Positions 1 through 8,267 of a DNA stretch of 56,675 nucleotides are shown here, piece by piece; position 1 is the first letter of the stretch, and each line of letters starts with the position of its first letter. Source of the stretch: an uncultured Opitutia bacterium (GTDB taxonomy: Bacteria > Verrucomicrobiota > Verrucomicrobiia > Opitutales > Opitutaceae); contig CAIKHO010000035.1 in NCBI GenBank assembly GCA_903827245.1, positions 1 through 56,675 on the forward strand. The letters run 5' to 3'. The notes below the pieces were generated by a model, which ran no database searches, was not told the DNA's origin, and saw only the letters and a list, made by a program, of their open reading frames with translations. Made by a program: the position numbers and the translations under genes.

Positions 1-151
1 CGGCAGCGGTCGTGTCCACTGGCGATTGGGCACCGCGGGCAAAGAAGTCACGGAAGGCGGGCGGCGCGAGCGAGGGCTCGTAGGCGAGGGCGGCGAGCAG
101 GCCGGCATTGGCGAGCAGCGAACCGGCGAGGAGGACGGACCGTAATTTCAT
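1..151 (-). CDS. Partial membrane or secreted protein, N-terminus only
   Basis: An ATG at 151 opens a minus-strand frame that runs off the left edge of the window without a stop, giving about 50 residues. It begins MKLRSVLLAGSLLANAGLLA, a short basic start followed by a hydrophobic run, so it is either a signal peptide or a signal anchor. The next residues are proline- and alanine-rich. Nothing visible identifies a family. The frame is too short to prove coding on length alone; the N-terminal membrane signature is the main support. The 224 bp upstream (152-375) hold no other gene. Confidence 0.6.
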   Translation of the reverse strand, partial: MKLRSVLLAGSLLANAGLLAALAYEPSLAPPAFRDFFARGAQSPVDTTAA

Positions 152-359
152 GACGGGGCGGCTGAAAGGAAAACGCCGCGGCCTGCGTTTTCTTAGGATT
201 AATCAATCCAGGAGCGGAGCGCGAACGTTTCGGAGGGGGCTGGCGTGGGGAGGAATCCGCTTGGAGCAGGGAAGCTTGACCGCCGCGAACTTGGAGATGT
301 TTCCGGATACTTTCACGCTTATTTACAAGCGTTTCGACCATCGCGGAAGCCTACCGCGT

Positions 360-382
360 TTTGTCACCCATTAGGTTACAAA
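360..382. repeat. 23-bp palindrome, copy 1, at the end of the hydrolase gene
   Basis: Read on the minus strand it is TTTGTAACC, a five-base centre, then GGTGACAAA. The arms differ at one position. The TAA stop of the neighbouring hydrolase gene (376-378) lies inside it. A near-identical copy lies at 41249-41270, also carrying the stop of an unrelated gene. Confidence 0.6.
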
Positions 383-1167
383 TGTCCGGTCCGGGCCGCA
401 TGGTCGAAACGGCCGGTATGCAGGAAGGTGCGGACATGGTGGATCGTCTCGCGGTGCCATTGGAGCCAGGTGTGCGAGTGGTGCAGCACCAAGAAATCGT
501 CCATGCCATCCAGGCGCGTGCTGGCCACGGAGACCTTCCCATCGTTGGGGCCGGCAATCCACGACGAGAAGAGCGGATTGAACGTGCGGTCGCCGGCGAT
601 GATGCCGAGCCGGCCGGCATCCGCCTCTGCCGCAGGCCCGGAGCGGGTACTTGTGATCGAATCAGTGCGGGCGCGCCAGGGGCCGAGGATGCGAGGAAAC
701 GAATCCGCCGCGGTGCCGAGGCGGGCTCCGTTCACGCCGGTGAACCAGCGAAACGGGGGAAACCGCGAGAGCCGGTCCACCACTTCGCTGCCGGCGTTGG
801 GCGGAGCGAGCATGACGACATTGCCTGGAGTGACGAGCGGATGGGCGCGCAGGTATGCCCGCAGCACGATGCCTCCCATCGAATGCGTGACGAAGTGGAG
901 CCGGACCGGCAGACCGGCTCCCGTGGCCTGCAGCGCACCCGGCAGCCAGTGGGCTGCGAGCTCCTCGAGCGGCACATGGCGCGAGGGGTAGGAAAGGTTC
1001 AGCACCCGGAAGCCGTCGCGTCGGAGCGCGGTCTCGAAGCGCTTCATCGCCCAGCTGGCCAAGCCGAGCCCGTGCAGCAGCACGACGGTCTTGTCCGTCG
1101 GACGTTGCGGAACGTTGGAGGGGTTTCCGTCCGTCACGTTGCAGGCGGTGGGATTTTTCCGGCTCAC
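376..1167 (-). CDS. Alpha/beta-fold hydrolase, lipase-like
   Basis: The 263-residue product has the oxyanion-loop motif LLHGLG near residues 30-35 and the nucleophile elbow THSMGG with Ser96, then APPNAGSE. A C-terminal HSHTW can supply the catalytic histidine. This is the layout of PGAP1/triacylglycerol-lipase-like cytoplasmic hydrolases; the substrate cannot be told. A longer frame exists to 1320, but it lies inside the upstream radical SAM gene. I choose GTG at 1167 because it overlaps that gene's TGA as GTGA, a usual sign of translational coupling. No signal peptide is visible. Confidence 0.8.
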   Translation of the reverse strand: MSRKNPTACNVTDGNPSNVPQRPTDKTVVLLHGLGLASWAMKRFETALRRDGFRVLNLSYPSRHVPLEELAAHWLPGALQATGAGLPVRLHFVTHSMGGIVLRAYLRAHPLVTPGNVVMLAPPNAGSEVVDRLSRFPPFRWFTGVNGARLGTAADSFPRILGPWRARTDSITSTRSGPAAEADAGRLGIIAGDRTFNPLFSSWIAGPNDGKVSVASTRLDGMDDFLVLHHSHTWLQWHRETIHHVRTFLHTGRFDHAARTGHL

Positions 1168-2234
1168 AGCATTTCCAGCTGCACGCCGCCGGGGCGCCGG
1201 AAGTGTGCGGTCGAAAGTTCCCGACGCTCCAAGTTCAGGCCCGCCTTGCGCGCGCCCATGCGGAAGAGTTCCCCGGCCTGCTCGGCAAAAATCCCCTCGC
1301 CGGTCATGCGGGAACCCCACGCACTCCGGTACAATTCGCCGCCGCGCACCGCGCGGATGCGGTCGAGGATGCGGGCCTTTTTCGCCGGCGCGTGATCATC
1401 GAGCCACTGGATGAAAAGGTCCTTCACCGCGTGGGGCAGACGCAGCATGACATAGCCGGCGGTCCTGGCTCCGGCTTCGGCGGCCGCGGCGAGGATGGCG
1501 GGCATTTCATGGTCGGTGAGGCCCGGGATGACCGGTGCCACCATCACGCCGACGGGCACGCCCGCCTCGGCGAGCAGCCGGATGGCCTGGAGGCGGTGCT
1601 CGGGCCGGGCGGCGCGCGGCTCGAGTTTGCCGGCGAGGTCGGGATCGAGGGTGGTCACCGAAACGTACACGATCACGCCGTCTTGCCGCGCGAGGTCCGC
1701 GAGGAGATCGCGGTCGCGCGTCACGAGGAAATTCTTGGTGATGACGGCGACGGGATTCCGGAACTCGGCGCAGACCTCAAGGCAGGCGCGGGTGAGGCGG
1801 AACTGCCGCTCGGCCGGCTGGTAGCAGTCGGTCACGCCGCTCATGGTGATGACCTGCGGCCGCCAGCCGGGGGCGGACAACTCGCGGCGCAGCAGCGCGG
1901 GGGCGCGGAGTTTCACCATGATCTTCGTCTCGAATTCGAGCCCGCTGGAGAATCCGAGGTACTCATGGAAGGGCCGGGCAAAGCAATAGGCGCACCCATG
2001 CTCGCAGCCGCGGTAGGCATTCAGCCCCATGTTGTGCCCGAGGTCGGGGCTGTCGCTCGCGGTGAGCAAGGACTCGCTGGCGTCGATGAAGAACTGCGTG
2101 CGTGGGTGGGTCCGCTCCTCCGGCGGGCAGTCCGGGTCGGGCTCGATATGCAGCCGCTCGAAGCGGTTCGGCGGGTTGAAGGCGACGCCCCGGCCCGGGA
2201 CGGGCGGCAGAGAGGCGGGTGGCGGCGCGGGCAT
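1164..2234 (-). CDS. SPL-type radical SAM protein (PA0069/Rv2578c family)
   Basis: This 356-residue protein carries the radical SAM cluster motif with Cys77, Cys81 and Cys84 in CEHGCAYCFAR, spacing CX3CX2C. It resembles the spore photoproduct lyase-like group annotated as PA0069-family, whose substrate is unknown. Other visible conserved parts are YRGC just before the cluster, TMSGVTDCYQP, and ITKNFLVTRD, which fit strands of the TIM barrel. The first 70 residues are proline-rich and precede the barrel. It is the upstream member of a two-gene unit with the hydrolase, whose start overlaps its stop by 4 bp. Confidence 0.88.
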   Translation of the reverse strand: MPAPPPASLPPVPGRGVAFNPPNRFERLHIEPDPDCPPEERTHPRTQFFIDASESLLTASDSPDLGHNMGLNAYRGCEHGCAYCFARPFHEYLGFSSGLEFETKIMVKLRAPALLRRELSAPGWRPQVITMSGVTDCYQPAERQFRLTRACLEVCAEFRNPVAVITKNFLVTRDRDLLADLARQDGVIVYVSVTTLDPDLAGKLEPRAARPEHRLQAIRLLAEAGVPVGVMVAPVIPGLTDHEMPAILAAAAEAGARTAGYVMLRLPHAVKDLFIQWLDDHAPAKKARILDRIRAVRGGELYRSAWGSRMTGEGIFAEQAGELFRMGARKAGLNLERRELSTAHFRRPGGVQLEML

Positions 2235-2316
2235 ACCGACACATTAGTGAGGCGCGAAAATGCGCCAGTGAAATTCGAACCCTTTCATTTAAATGACTTC
2301 CTCCGTCCCGGGTTTC

Positions 2317-2377
2317 CCTCGGATTGGCTCCTGTAAAATTTCCGATCGCGATCCGTTGCACAGGAGGCAAGCCGAGG
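2317..2377 (+). ncRNA. Conserved 60-bp hairpin element, copy 1
   Basis: Outer stem CCTCGG (2317-2322) pairs with CCGAGG (2372-2377). Inner stem CTCCTGT (2328-2334) pairs with ACAGGAG (2360-2366). The loop contains TGTAAAATTTCCGATC. The copy at 22946-23005 keeps both stems and most of the loop. Both lie upstream of plus-strand genes for exported proteins. It may be a structured leader, a small RNA or a dispersed repeat; the sequence does not decide. Confidence 0.5.
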
Positions 2378-2460
2378 ACGACCCGAGCCTCCGCCCCGTT
2401 CCATGGCCGATCAAGGTTTGCAGGGGCACTTCGGCTGCCTGAGCCTGTCGCAGCCATCCC

Positions 2461-3447
2461 ATGAAGAAACGCCTAGTCCCCGTGTTCCTTGTTCTGCTCA
2501 TCCCGTGCGCCAAGGGGCGCGCGGCGGAGACCGCGTCGGTTCCGGCTCCGGCCGAGCCAATGGCGGCATCGCCTTCCGCGGCCGAGCAGGGCCTGCAGGC
2601 GCTGGTGGCGCGGCAGCAGGAGTTGCTGGCGGGCGCTGAGAAGGCCGGAAAAAATTTCGACGAGGAAAACTTTCGCACGCAGATGCAGGACCTGGCGAAC
2701 GACTACGACACATATCTCAAGAAAAATCCCGATTATGCGCCGGCCTACGCGGCCTATGGCGTGATGCTGGGCAAGATCAGCATGCGCCGGCAGTCGGCGG
2801 TGATGCTGCTGAAGGCGGACGAGCTCCTGGCCCGCGACGCGCAGAAGGACGGGGCGCGCACCGCGGCCTTCCTCCGCACCTGGGCCCTCGTGAAAAACCA
2901 GCTCGGCAACTATGTCGCCGAGGAGGGCAAGCCGCTGCAGGCGGTGACCTATTACCTCGACGCCATCGATCTCACGCCGAACGAGCCGCTTTATCACTAT
3001 CAGCTCGGGACGCTGCTGACGGAGGCCCGCGACGATTTCCTGAAAAGCGACCAGTGGACGCGCCCCGTGCTCGACAAGGCGATGCATGCCTCCTTCCAGC
3101 GCGCGGCGGAACTCGCGCCCGGCCGCATCGAGTTCGGCTACCGCTACGCCGAATCCTTCGCCGACCTCGAGGTGCCGGACTGGGACGGGGCCCTGAAGGC
3201 TTGGGCGGCCTTGGAGGAGAAAGCCACGTCGGATTTCGACCGGCAGACCATGCGCCTGCAGGCCGCCAATATCCTCATCAAGCAGCAGAAATTCGATCTG
3301 GCGCGCGTGTTGCTCGACACGGTCACGGTCGAACCGCTGCAAAAGGAACGGCAGAAACTCGTGGCGGCCCTGAGCGCGTCCGCGGCGGCACCCGCACTGG
3401 CGCCGGCCGGTCCGACCGCAGAGGTCCCGGCAGCACCCGCAAAATAA
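2461..3447 (+). CDS. Exported TPR-repeat protein
   Basis: The 328-residue product starts with a signal peptide, MKKRLVPVFLVLLIPCAKG, with likely cleavage after ARAA-type residues near 22. A Cys at 16 is not in a clean lipobox. The body is helical with TPR-like pieces such as YLKKNPDYAPAYAAYGVML, AVTYYLDAIDLTPNEPLYHY and an alanine-rich segment near 200-290. The last 35 residues are Ala/Pro-rich and probably disordered. TPRs mediate protein contacts; no enzyme motif is seen. The rhomboid-like gene follows on the same strand after 59 bp. Upstream lies hairpin element copy 1. Confidence 0.8.
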   Translation: MKKRLVPVFLVLLIPCAKGRAAETASVPAPAEPMAASPSAAEQGLQALVARQQELLAGAEKAGKNFDEENFRTQMQDLANDYDTYLKKNPDYAPAYAAYGVMLGKISMRRQSAVMLLKADELLARDAQKDGARTAAFLRTWALVKNQLGNYVAEEGKPLQAVTYYLDAIDLTPNEPLYHYQLGTLLTEARDDFLKSDQWTRPVLDKAMHASFQRAAELAPGRIEFGYRYAESFADLEVPDWDGALKAWAALEEKATSDFDRQTMRLQAANILIKQQKFDLARVLLDTVTVEPLQKERQKLVAALSASAAAPALAPAGPTAEVPAAPAK

Positions 3448-3506
3448 TCGGCGCCGCCGGTTTTTTGATTTCGCCCCGGACGCGGCTGTGCTCAGCTGGA
3501 CGCCGC

Positions 3507-4322
3507 ATGTCCTGGCTAAAACGACTCGAGCGCCGCCTCGAGCCCTTCGCAATCCCGCACCTCACGCTCTACCTGGTCATCGGGCAGGCGTTCCTGTACC
3601 TGACGTTCCTGCTCAACCTGCTGGACCCGTACAAGGTCGTCTTCATCCCCGCCTTGGTGCTGCACGGCGAGGTCTGGCGGCTGGTCACCTTTCTCTTTTT
3701 CCCGCCATTGTCCCATTGGGCGCTGATCGCCTTCGGCCTCTACTTTCTCTATTTCACGGGCAACACGCTCGAGGGCTACTGGGGCGTTGTGCGCTACAAT
3801 CTTTTCATCCTGACGGGTTATGTGCTTACGGTCGGCGTGGCGTTCATCACGCCCGGGGCCATCGGCAGCAACCTGTTTGTCGGCGGTTCGATCTTCCTCG
3901 CCTTCGCCTATCTGAACCCGGACTTCGTGCTCTACATTTTCCTGATCCTGCCGGTGCAGATCAAGTGGCTCGCCCTCCTCACCTGGGTCATCTACGGGTG
4001 GTCGTTCTTCACGGGCGGGCTGGCGACGAAGCTCTCGATCCTGGCGGCCGTGGGCAATTTCCTGATCTTTTTCGGGCGCGACCTGTGGCTGGACATCAAG
4101 GTCGGCCGGCGGCGCATGCAGTCGCAGACGCGCAAAGTCGTGGCGGAAGCCACCCCGGAGGCGCCGCGGCACACCTGCCATGTCTGCGGCCGGAACAGCA
4201 ACGACGAGCCCCGGCTCGATTTCCGCTACTGCTCGAAATGCGCCGGCGACCAGTGCTATTGTCCGGACCACATCGGCAACCACGTGCATGTGCTGACGAC
4301 CGATGAGCCGCCCAAAGGCTGA
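3507..4322 (+). CDS. Rhomboid-like membrane protein with C-terminal zinc ribbon
   Basis: The 271-residue protein has about six hydrophobic segments between residues 15 and 200, in the rhomboid order. The helix that should carry the serine reads VGGSIFLAF, so a G-x-S is present. The helix that normally carries the catalytic histidine reads AAVGNFLIFF, with no His. It is therefore probably a rhomboid fold without protease activity. The cytoplasmic tail holds two Cys pairs, CHVCG and CSKC, followed by CYCPDH, which look like a zinc-binding knuckle. ATG 3507 fits the start of the first helix. Its last 20 bp overlap the methyltransferase gene. Confidence 0.75.
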   Translation: MSWLKRLERRLEPFAIPHLTLYLVIGQAFLYLTFLLNLLDPYKVVFIPALVLHGEVWRLVTFLFFPPLSHWALIAFGLYFLYFTGNTLEGYWGVVRYNLFILTGYVLTVGVAFITPGAIGSNLFVGGSIFLAFAYLNPDFVLYIFLILPVQIKWLALLTWVIYGWSFFTGGLATKLSILAAVGNFLIFFGRDLWLDIKVGRRRMQSQTRKVVAEATPEAPRHTCHVCGRNSNDEPRLDFRYCSKCAGDQCYCPDHIGNHVHVLTTDEPPKG

Positions 4323-5229
4323 TCCGCTGGCGCGCAGCACCGGCCTGGCCACACCCGGCGCCTGGCTCGATTTTGCGGTGCGGCTCTACGCGCGGGAAAA
4401 GGTGGCGCTCGGGCAGGTGGCCGCCACGGCGCATGACGAGGCGCTTTACCTCGTCTTGCGGACACTCGCCCTGCCATTGGACAGCGACGAAAGCGTGCTG
4501 GCGAAGCGGCTCACGGCCGGCGAGCGCGGGGCCCTGCGCGAGGTGTTCCGGAGGCGGGTGGTCGAGCGGGTGCCCGCCGCCTATCTCACCCGTGAGGCAT
4601 GGCTCGGCGGGCAGCAGTTCTACGTGGACGAACGCGTGATCATCCCGCGCAGCTATTTCGTGGAAATCATCCCGCAGCAGCTGGACGGCTGGCTGCGCGA
4701 CCCGACGAAAGTGCGACGCGTGGCCGATGTCTGCACCGGTTCCGGCTGCCTCGCCATCCTGCTGGCGCAGCATTTTCCCCGGGCGAAGGTCGATGCCATC
4801 GATCTCTCCGCCGATGCGCTGGAGGTGGCGAAGATCAACGTGCGGGCCCACCGGCTGGCGCGCCGGGTGACGCTGCACCGGAGCGACACCTTCGACGCGG
4901 TGGCGGTGGCAAGGTACGATGTCATTCTCAGCAATCCGCCGTATGAGCCGAGCTCGCTGGTCGACGCGCAGGCGCCGGAATTCCGGGCCGAGCCGCGCAT
5001 GGCGCACGACGGCGGCCGGGACGGGCTCGCGATCATCCGCAAGCTCCTCCAGCAGGCGCGCGCCCGGCTCGCGCCGGACGGCGTGGTCCTGCTTGAGGTC
5101 GGCGGCCTGCGTGGCGCAATGGACCGGGAGTTCGCCGCGCTCGAGCCGCACTGGCTGCATACCGAGGACGGCGCCGACTGCGTGTGCGTGATCCACGCGG
5201 CGCGGTTGGTGGGTAGGGGTGTCGCTTGA
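4303..5229 (+). CDS. prmB: N5-glutamine methyltransferase, PrmB-like
   Basis: The 308-residue product is a class I SAM-dependent methyltransferase of the HemK/PrmB type. It has the SAM loop DVCTGSGCLAI (residues 142-152) and the glutamine-binding NPPY (211-214). The PrmB-typical EFRAEP and DGLAIIRKLL follow. PrmB methylates a glutamine of ribosomal protein L3; PrmC acts on release factors. The EFRAEP segment and the N-terminal helical domain favour PrmB, but PrmC-like activity is not excluded. The start overlaps the rhomboid gene by 20 bp. The last codons and the TGA lie inside an inverted repeat arm, so the true ancestral C-terminus may have been different. Confidence 0.8.
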   Translation: MSRPKADPLARSTGLATPGAWLDFAVRLYAREKVALGQVAATAHDEALYLVLRTLALPLDSDESVLAKRLTAGERGALREVFRRRVVERVPAAYLTREAWLGGQQFYVDERVIIPRSYFVEIIPQQLDGWLRDPTKVRRVADVCTGSGCLAILLAQHFPRAKVDAIDLSADALEVAKINVRAHRLARRVTLHRSDTFDAVAVARYDVILSNPPYEPSSLVDAQAPEFRAEPRMAHDGGRDGLAIIRKLLQQARARLAPDGVVLLEVGGLRGAMDREFAALEPHWLHTEDGADCVCVIHAARLVGRGVA

Positions 5230-5281
5230 CGACGCCCTTCGGGATCATGGCGAGCTGGGCGTCGTCAAGCAACGCCCCTAC
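5213..5281. repeat. GTAGGGGCGT-family inverted repeat
   Basis: Two 25-bp arms (5213-5237 and 5257-5281), differing at two positions, are separated by 19 bp. The left arm contains the end and stop codon of prmB. Related sequence occurs at 5924-5955, 51817-51841 and 52023-52091. It sits between convergent genes, so it could act as a bidirectional terminator, but no T-run follows. Confidence 0.7.
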
Positions 5282-5284
5282 GGT

Positions 5285-5890
5285 TCATTTCGCCAGGTCG
5301 TACAGCGCGTAGCCGGCGAAGAGATTGGGGAGGAGGCGGCAGGGGGACTTCCAGTCGCCGCCTAGGTGCTCGCGGCGGGTGATGGTGATGCCCTTGGTGG
5401 CGCAGAAATGCTCGAAGTCGGCGATCGAGACGGGATTGGTGGGCCGGCTCTCGAACCAGTCGGTCGTATAGACCGCGTTGCGCAGCTTGCGGCCGCGCAG
5501 GAGGGCATCGACGCGGTTCTTCCAGTAGCCGTGGTTCACGAAGCCCACCGTCACGGTCCGGCCGACGCGCAGGGCCTCGAGGATGACCTCAGCGGGGTCG
5601 TTGAGCTCATGCACGGTGCGCGAGCAGATGACGCGGTCGAAGTGCTTGGCCGAAAACGCGCGCATGAAGGCCACCATGTCGCCTTGGTAGGCGCTGACGC
5701 CACGGCGCACGCAGGCGGAAATTTTGGTGAAGTCGAGGTCCACGCCGACGGCGGCGACGTGCTTCGTCTGGACGAGGTAGTCGAGCAGTACACCGCGGCC
5801 GCAGCCGAGATCGAGCACCCGCGTGCCGGGCTCGACCCATTCCCCGATGATGCGCATGTCCACCGTGCGCTTTTCGACGAGCTTGGTCAT
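5285..5890 (-). CDS. metW: Methionine biosynthesis protein MetW
   Basis: The 201-residue product has the SAM-binding loop VLDLGCGRGVLL (25-36), then VGVDLD and a VNHGYWKNR segment characteristic of MetW. MetW is a methyltransferase-fold partner of homoserine acyltransferase MetX; the pair occurs in proteobacteria and other phyla. Here metW lies 123 bp downstream of metX on the same strand, with a small hairpin between them. The length matches the family. No catalytic methylation should be assumed, since MetW acts mainly as a partner that supports MetX. Confidence 0.9.
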   Translation of the reverse strand: MTKLVEKRTVDMRIIGEWVEPGTRVLDLGCGRGVLLDYLVQTKHVAAVGVDLDFTKISACVRRGVSAYQGDMVAFMRAFSAKHFDRVICSRTVHELNDPAEVILEALRVGRTVTVGFVNHGYWKNRVDALLRGRKLRNAVYTTDWFESRPTNPVSIADFEHFCATKGITITRREHLGGDWKSPCRLLPNLFAGYALYDLAK

Positions 5891-5923
5891 GGGTGGCGCT
5901 TAGATGGATTCATGCGGCTGAAC

Positions 5924-5955
5924 GTGGGGGCGTCCGCAAGGAACGCCCCTGCACC
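5924..5955. repeat. Short GGGGGCGTCC hairpin between metX and metW
   Basis: GGGGGCGTCC, a four-base loop GCAA, then GGAACGCCCC form a strong small hairpin. It shares the GGGGCGT word with the repeats at 5213-5281 and 52023-52091. It lies inside the presumed metX-metW transcript. Confidence 0.5.
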
Positions 5956-6013
5956 CACCGTCTGGTTTCGACTGATTCATCGGTGAATTCACGGTTTACG
6001 GCATGTGTCAGGT

Positions 6014-7192
6014 TTAAATCGCGAAATCGAAGACGTACGGCTGGTCGCGCTCGAGGAAGCCGCGCACCAGGTCGTAGAGCTGGGGAGACTCGAGGAGAAA
6101 GGAGTCGTGGCCGAGATCGGTGGAAAGCTCGGCATAGCTGGCCCGCCGGCCGGCGCGGAGGAGCGCGAGCGCGATGGCGCGGTTCTGCTCGCAGGGGAAG
6201 AGCCAGTCGCTGGTGAAGCCGAGCACGAGTGTCTCGGCCTCGACGGCCGCGAACGCCTGCTCGAGCGAGCCGTGGGCGGCGGCGAGGTCGAAGTGATCGA
6301 GCGCGCGCGTGATGTAGAGGTACGAGTTGGCGTCGAAGCGGTTGATGAAGCTCTCGCCCTGGTGGCGCAGGTAGCCCTCGACCTCGAACTGGATGTCGAA
6401 GTTGTAGGCGGCGCGGTCGGCGGTCTCCTTTTTGCGCCGGCCGAATTTCCGGTCCATGCTGGCGTCCGAGAGGTACGTGATGTGCGCCATCATGCGGGCG
6501 ATGGCGAGACCGACGCGCGGGCCGCCATCGCGCGGGTAGTCGCCGCGGTTCCATGCCGGGTCCTGCATGATGGCCTGGCGGCCGACCTCGTTGAAGGCGA
6601 TGGCCTGCGCGCTCTCGCGGGCCGTGGTGGCCATGGCGAGCATGCGCCGGGTGAACCCGGGGAACTCGATGCCCCACTGCAGCACCTGCATGCCGCCCAT
6701 CGAGCCGCCGATGGCGGCATAGAGCGAAACGACGCCGAGTTGATCGAGCAGCAGTTTCTGCGAGCGCACCATGTCGCGGATGGTGACGAACGGAAACGCC
6801 ACGCCGTAGGGCTGGCCGGTCTCGGGGTTGGGCGAGGACGGGCCGGTAGAGCCGACGCAGCCGCCGAGGACGTTGGCGCAGACGACGAAGAACCGGCGGG
6901 TGTCCACGGCCTTGCCCGGGCCGATGAGGTTGTTCCACCAGCCGGGCTTGCGGTCGCCGGGATGCAGGCCGGCGCAATGGTGGTCACCGCTGAGGGCGTG
7001 GCAGATGAGGATGGTGTTGTCGCGCGTGGCATTGAGCTGGCCGTAGGTCTCGTAGCGCAGCGTGAAGCCGGGGAGCGTCTGGCCGCTGTCGAACGTGAAC
7101 GGCGCGCGGCAATGAAAGTCGTGCGGCTCCACGAGCCCGATCTCGCCGATGGCGGCGGACGGGTGGCTGGCGTTGGCTTCCGCGGGGTTCAT
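6014..7192 (-). CDS. metX: Homoserine O-acyltransferase MetX
   Basis: This 392-residue alpha/beta hydrolase-fold enzyme acylates the hydroxyl of homoserine, the first committed step to methionine. Visible MetX landmarks are HALSGDHH, NNLIGPGK, GGCVGSTGP and the nucleophile elbow IGGSMGGMQ with Ser164. Near the C-terminus TSDWLFP supplies the aspartate and DLGHDSF the histidine. Whether acetyl-CoA or succinyl-CoA is used cannot be read reliably here. A longer frame reaches 7315, but ATG 7192 gives the family's normal N-terminus. Downstream metW completes the usual pair. Confidence 0.92.
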   Translation of the reverse strand: MNPAEANASHPSAAIGEIGLVEPHDFHCRAPFTFDSGQTLPGFTLRYETYGQLNATRDNTILICHALSGDHHCAGLHPGDRKPGWWNNLIGPGKAVDTRRFFVVCANVLGGCVGSTGPSSPNPETGQPYGVAFPFVTIRDMVRSQKLLLDQLGVVSLYAAIGGSMGGMQVLQWGIEFPGFTRRMLAMATTARESAQAIAFNEVGRQAIMQDPAWNRGDYPRDGGPRVGLAIARMMAHITYLSDASMDRKFGRRKKETADRAAYNFDIQFEVEGYLRHQGESFINRFDANSYLYITRALDHFDLAAAHGSLEQAFAAVEAETLVLGFTSDWLFPCEQNRAIALALLRAGRRASYAELSTDLGHDSFLLESPQLYDLVRGFLERDQPYVFDFAI

Positions 7193-7282
7193 GCGAAGGG
7201 GGGTGTTAACCACAGTTGGGCACGAATGAACACAGATTTTTGTGTCATGGGGCGGCGGTGCAGAGGATCGGTCCGCAGTCGT

Positions 7283-7397
7283 GGTAGGGCGCGGACTCCG
7301 TTCCGCGCCGGGCATGAGGCCGGAATCGATCCAACAACAAACAGCTCCGTCTCGACTCCGTGATATGCCCGGCGGCGAGCGGAGTCGCCGCCCTACC
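7283..7397. repeat. GTAGGGC cruciform repeat between yebC and metX
   Basis: Two 33-bp arms (7283-7315 and 7365-7397) are inverted copies with about four differences and a 49-bp spacer. Each arm is itself a hairpin, one GCGCGGA/TCCGCGC and the other GGCGGCGA/TCGCCGCC. A related GTAGGGC hairpin lies at about 39097-39121. No terminator T-run is attached. Confidence 0.65.
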
Positions 7398-7417
7398 GGG
7401 GATATCCGACCAAGAAA

Positions 7418-8173
7418 TCAGGAGCCGTGCGCCGCGGCGCCGACGGCCTCGTCCATTTCCTCGTTGGAGAAGACGTGCTGCACGTCGTCGAGCCCGTCGA
7501 GGGTGTCGTGGAGCTGCAGGATGGTTTTCGCCGTGCCGATGTCGGTCACCGGCACCGTGTTCACGGGGATGTAGGCGATCTCGGCGCTGGCGGGCTTGAG
7601 ACCCTTTTGCTCGAGGGCGTGCGAGACCTTGTCGAAGACATGCTGGTTGCAGCGTACCTCGAAGCCGTCGGCCGAGGTGATGACGTCATCGGCCCCGGCC
7701 GCGAGCGCGATCTCCAGCAAGGCATCCTCGGTGGTCTGTCCCTGCGCGATGAGGAACTGGCCGGCGTGCAAAAACTGGAACGCCACGGCGCCCGTGCTGG
7801 CAAGGTTGCCGCCATGGCGCGAGAAGACGCTGCGGATCTCCTGCGCCGCGCGCTGCTTGTTGTCGGTGGTGACCTTGACGACAAAGGCGACGCCGCCCGG
7901 ACCGTAGCCCTCGTAGGTGATTTCCTCGTAGACGATGCCCGGGAGCTCGCCCGTGCCCTTCTTGATGGCGCGGTCGACGTTCTCGACCGGCATGTTGGCC
8001 TCGCGGGCTTTCAGCAGGAGGGTGCGGAGGCGGGCATTGCCGTCGGGATCACCGCCGCCGGATTTCGCGGCGAGTGTGATGTCGCGCGAAAGCCGGGAGA
8101 AAACCTTGCCCCGGCGCGAGTCGGTGACGGCCTTAAGGCGTTTGACTTTGGACCATTTGTTATGGCCGGCCAT
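7418..8173 (-). CDS. YebC/PmpR family DNA-binding regulatory protein
   Basis: The 251-residue product begins MAGHNKWSKVKRLKA, the hallmark of the YebC/TACO1 family, and continues with FSRLSRDITLAAKSGGGDP. The conserved AREANMPVENVDRAIKKGTG follows. Family members regulate transcription or help ribosomes past difficult stretches such as polyproline; which applies here is unknown. Full length for the family. It lies downstream of yidC on the same strand, with an inverted repeat at 8189-8267 between the two. Confidence 0.9.
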   Translation of the reverse strand: MAGHNKWSKVKRLKAVTDSRRGKVFSRLSRDITLAAKSGGGDPDGNARLRTLLLKAREANMPVENVDRAIKKGTGELPGIVYEEITYEGYGPGGVAFVVKVTTDNKQRAAQEIRSVFSRHGGNLASTGAVAFQFLHAGQFLIAQGQTTEDALLEIALAAGADDVITSADGFEVRCNQHVFDKVSHALEQKGLKPASAEIAYIPVNTVPVTDIGTAKTILQLHDTLDGLDDVQHVFSNEEMDEAVGAAAHGS

Positions 8174-8188
8174 GGGCGAGAACAGGGA

Positions 8189-8267
8189 TAAGGTTTAAGA
8201 GGGGTAAGGTGTAAGGCTGAGCGGGGGCGGATTCGGACGCTTACACTCTTACGACTTAAACCTTACT
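8189..8267. repeat. AAGGTTTAAG inverted repeat between yidC and yebC
   Basis: Left arm 8189-8215 (TAAGGTTTAAG ... GGTAAGGTGTAAG) and right arm 8241-8267 are imperfect inverted copies. The right arm reaches the TGA stop of yidC. It is less GC-rich than its surroundings and separates two co-directional genes. Confidence 0.6.

Noticed and set aside
361-1395. Long plus-strand frame opposite the hydrolase and radical SAM genes
   Set aside because: It is the antisense of two genes with clear motifs, lacks any domain, and has the Arg/Gly/Ala bias expected of high-GC shadow frames.
7193-7417. Possible SAM riboswitch upstream of metX
   Set aside because: The gap is dominated by a simple GTAGGGC cruciform; no conserved SAM-I, SAM-II or SAH core is visible.
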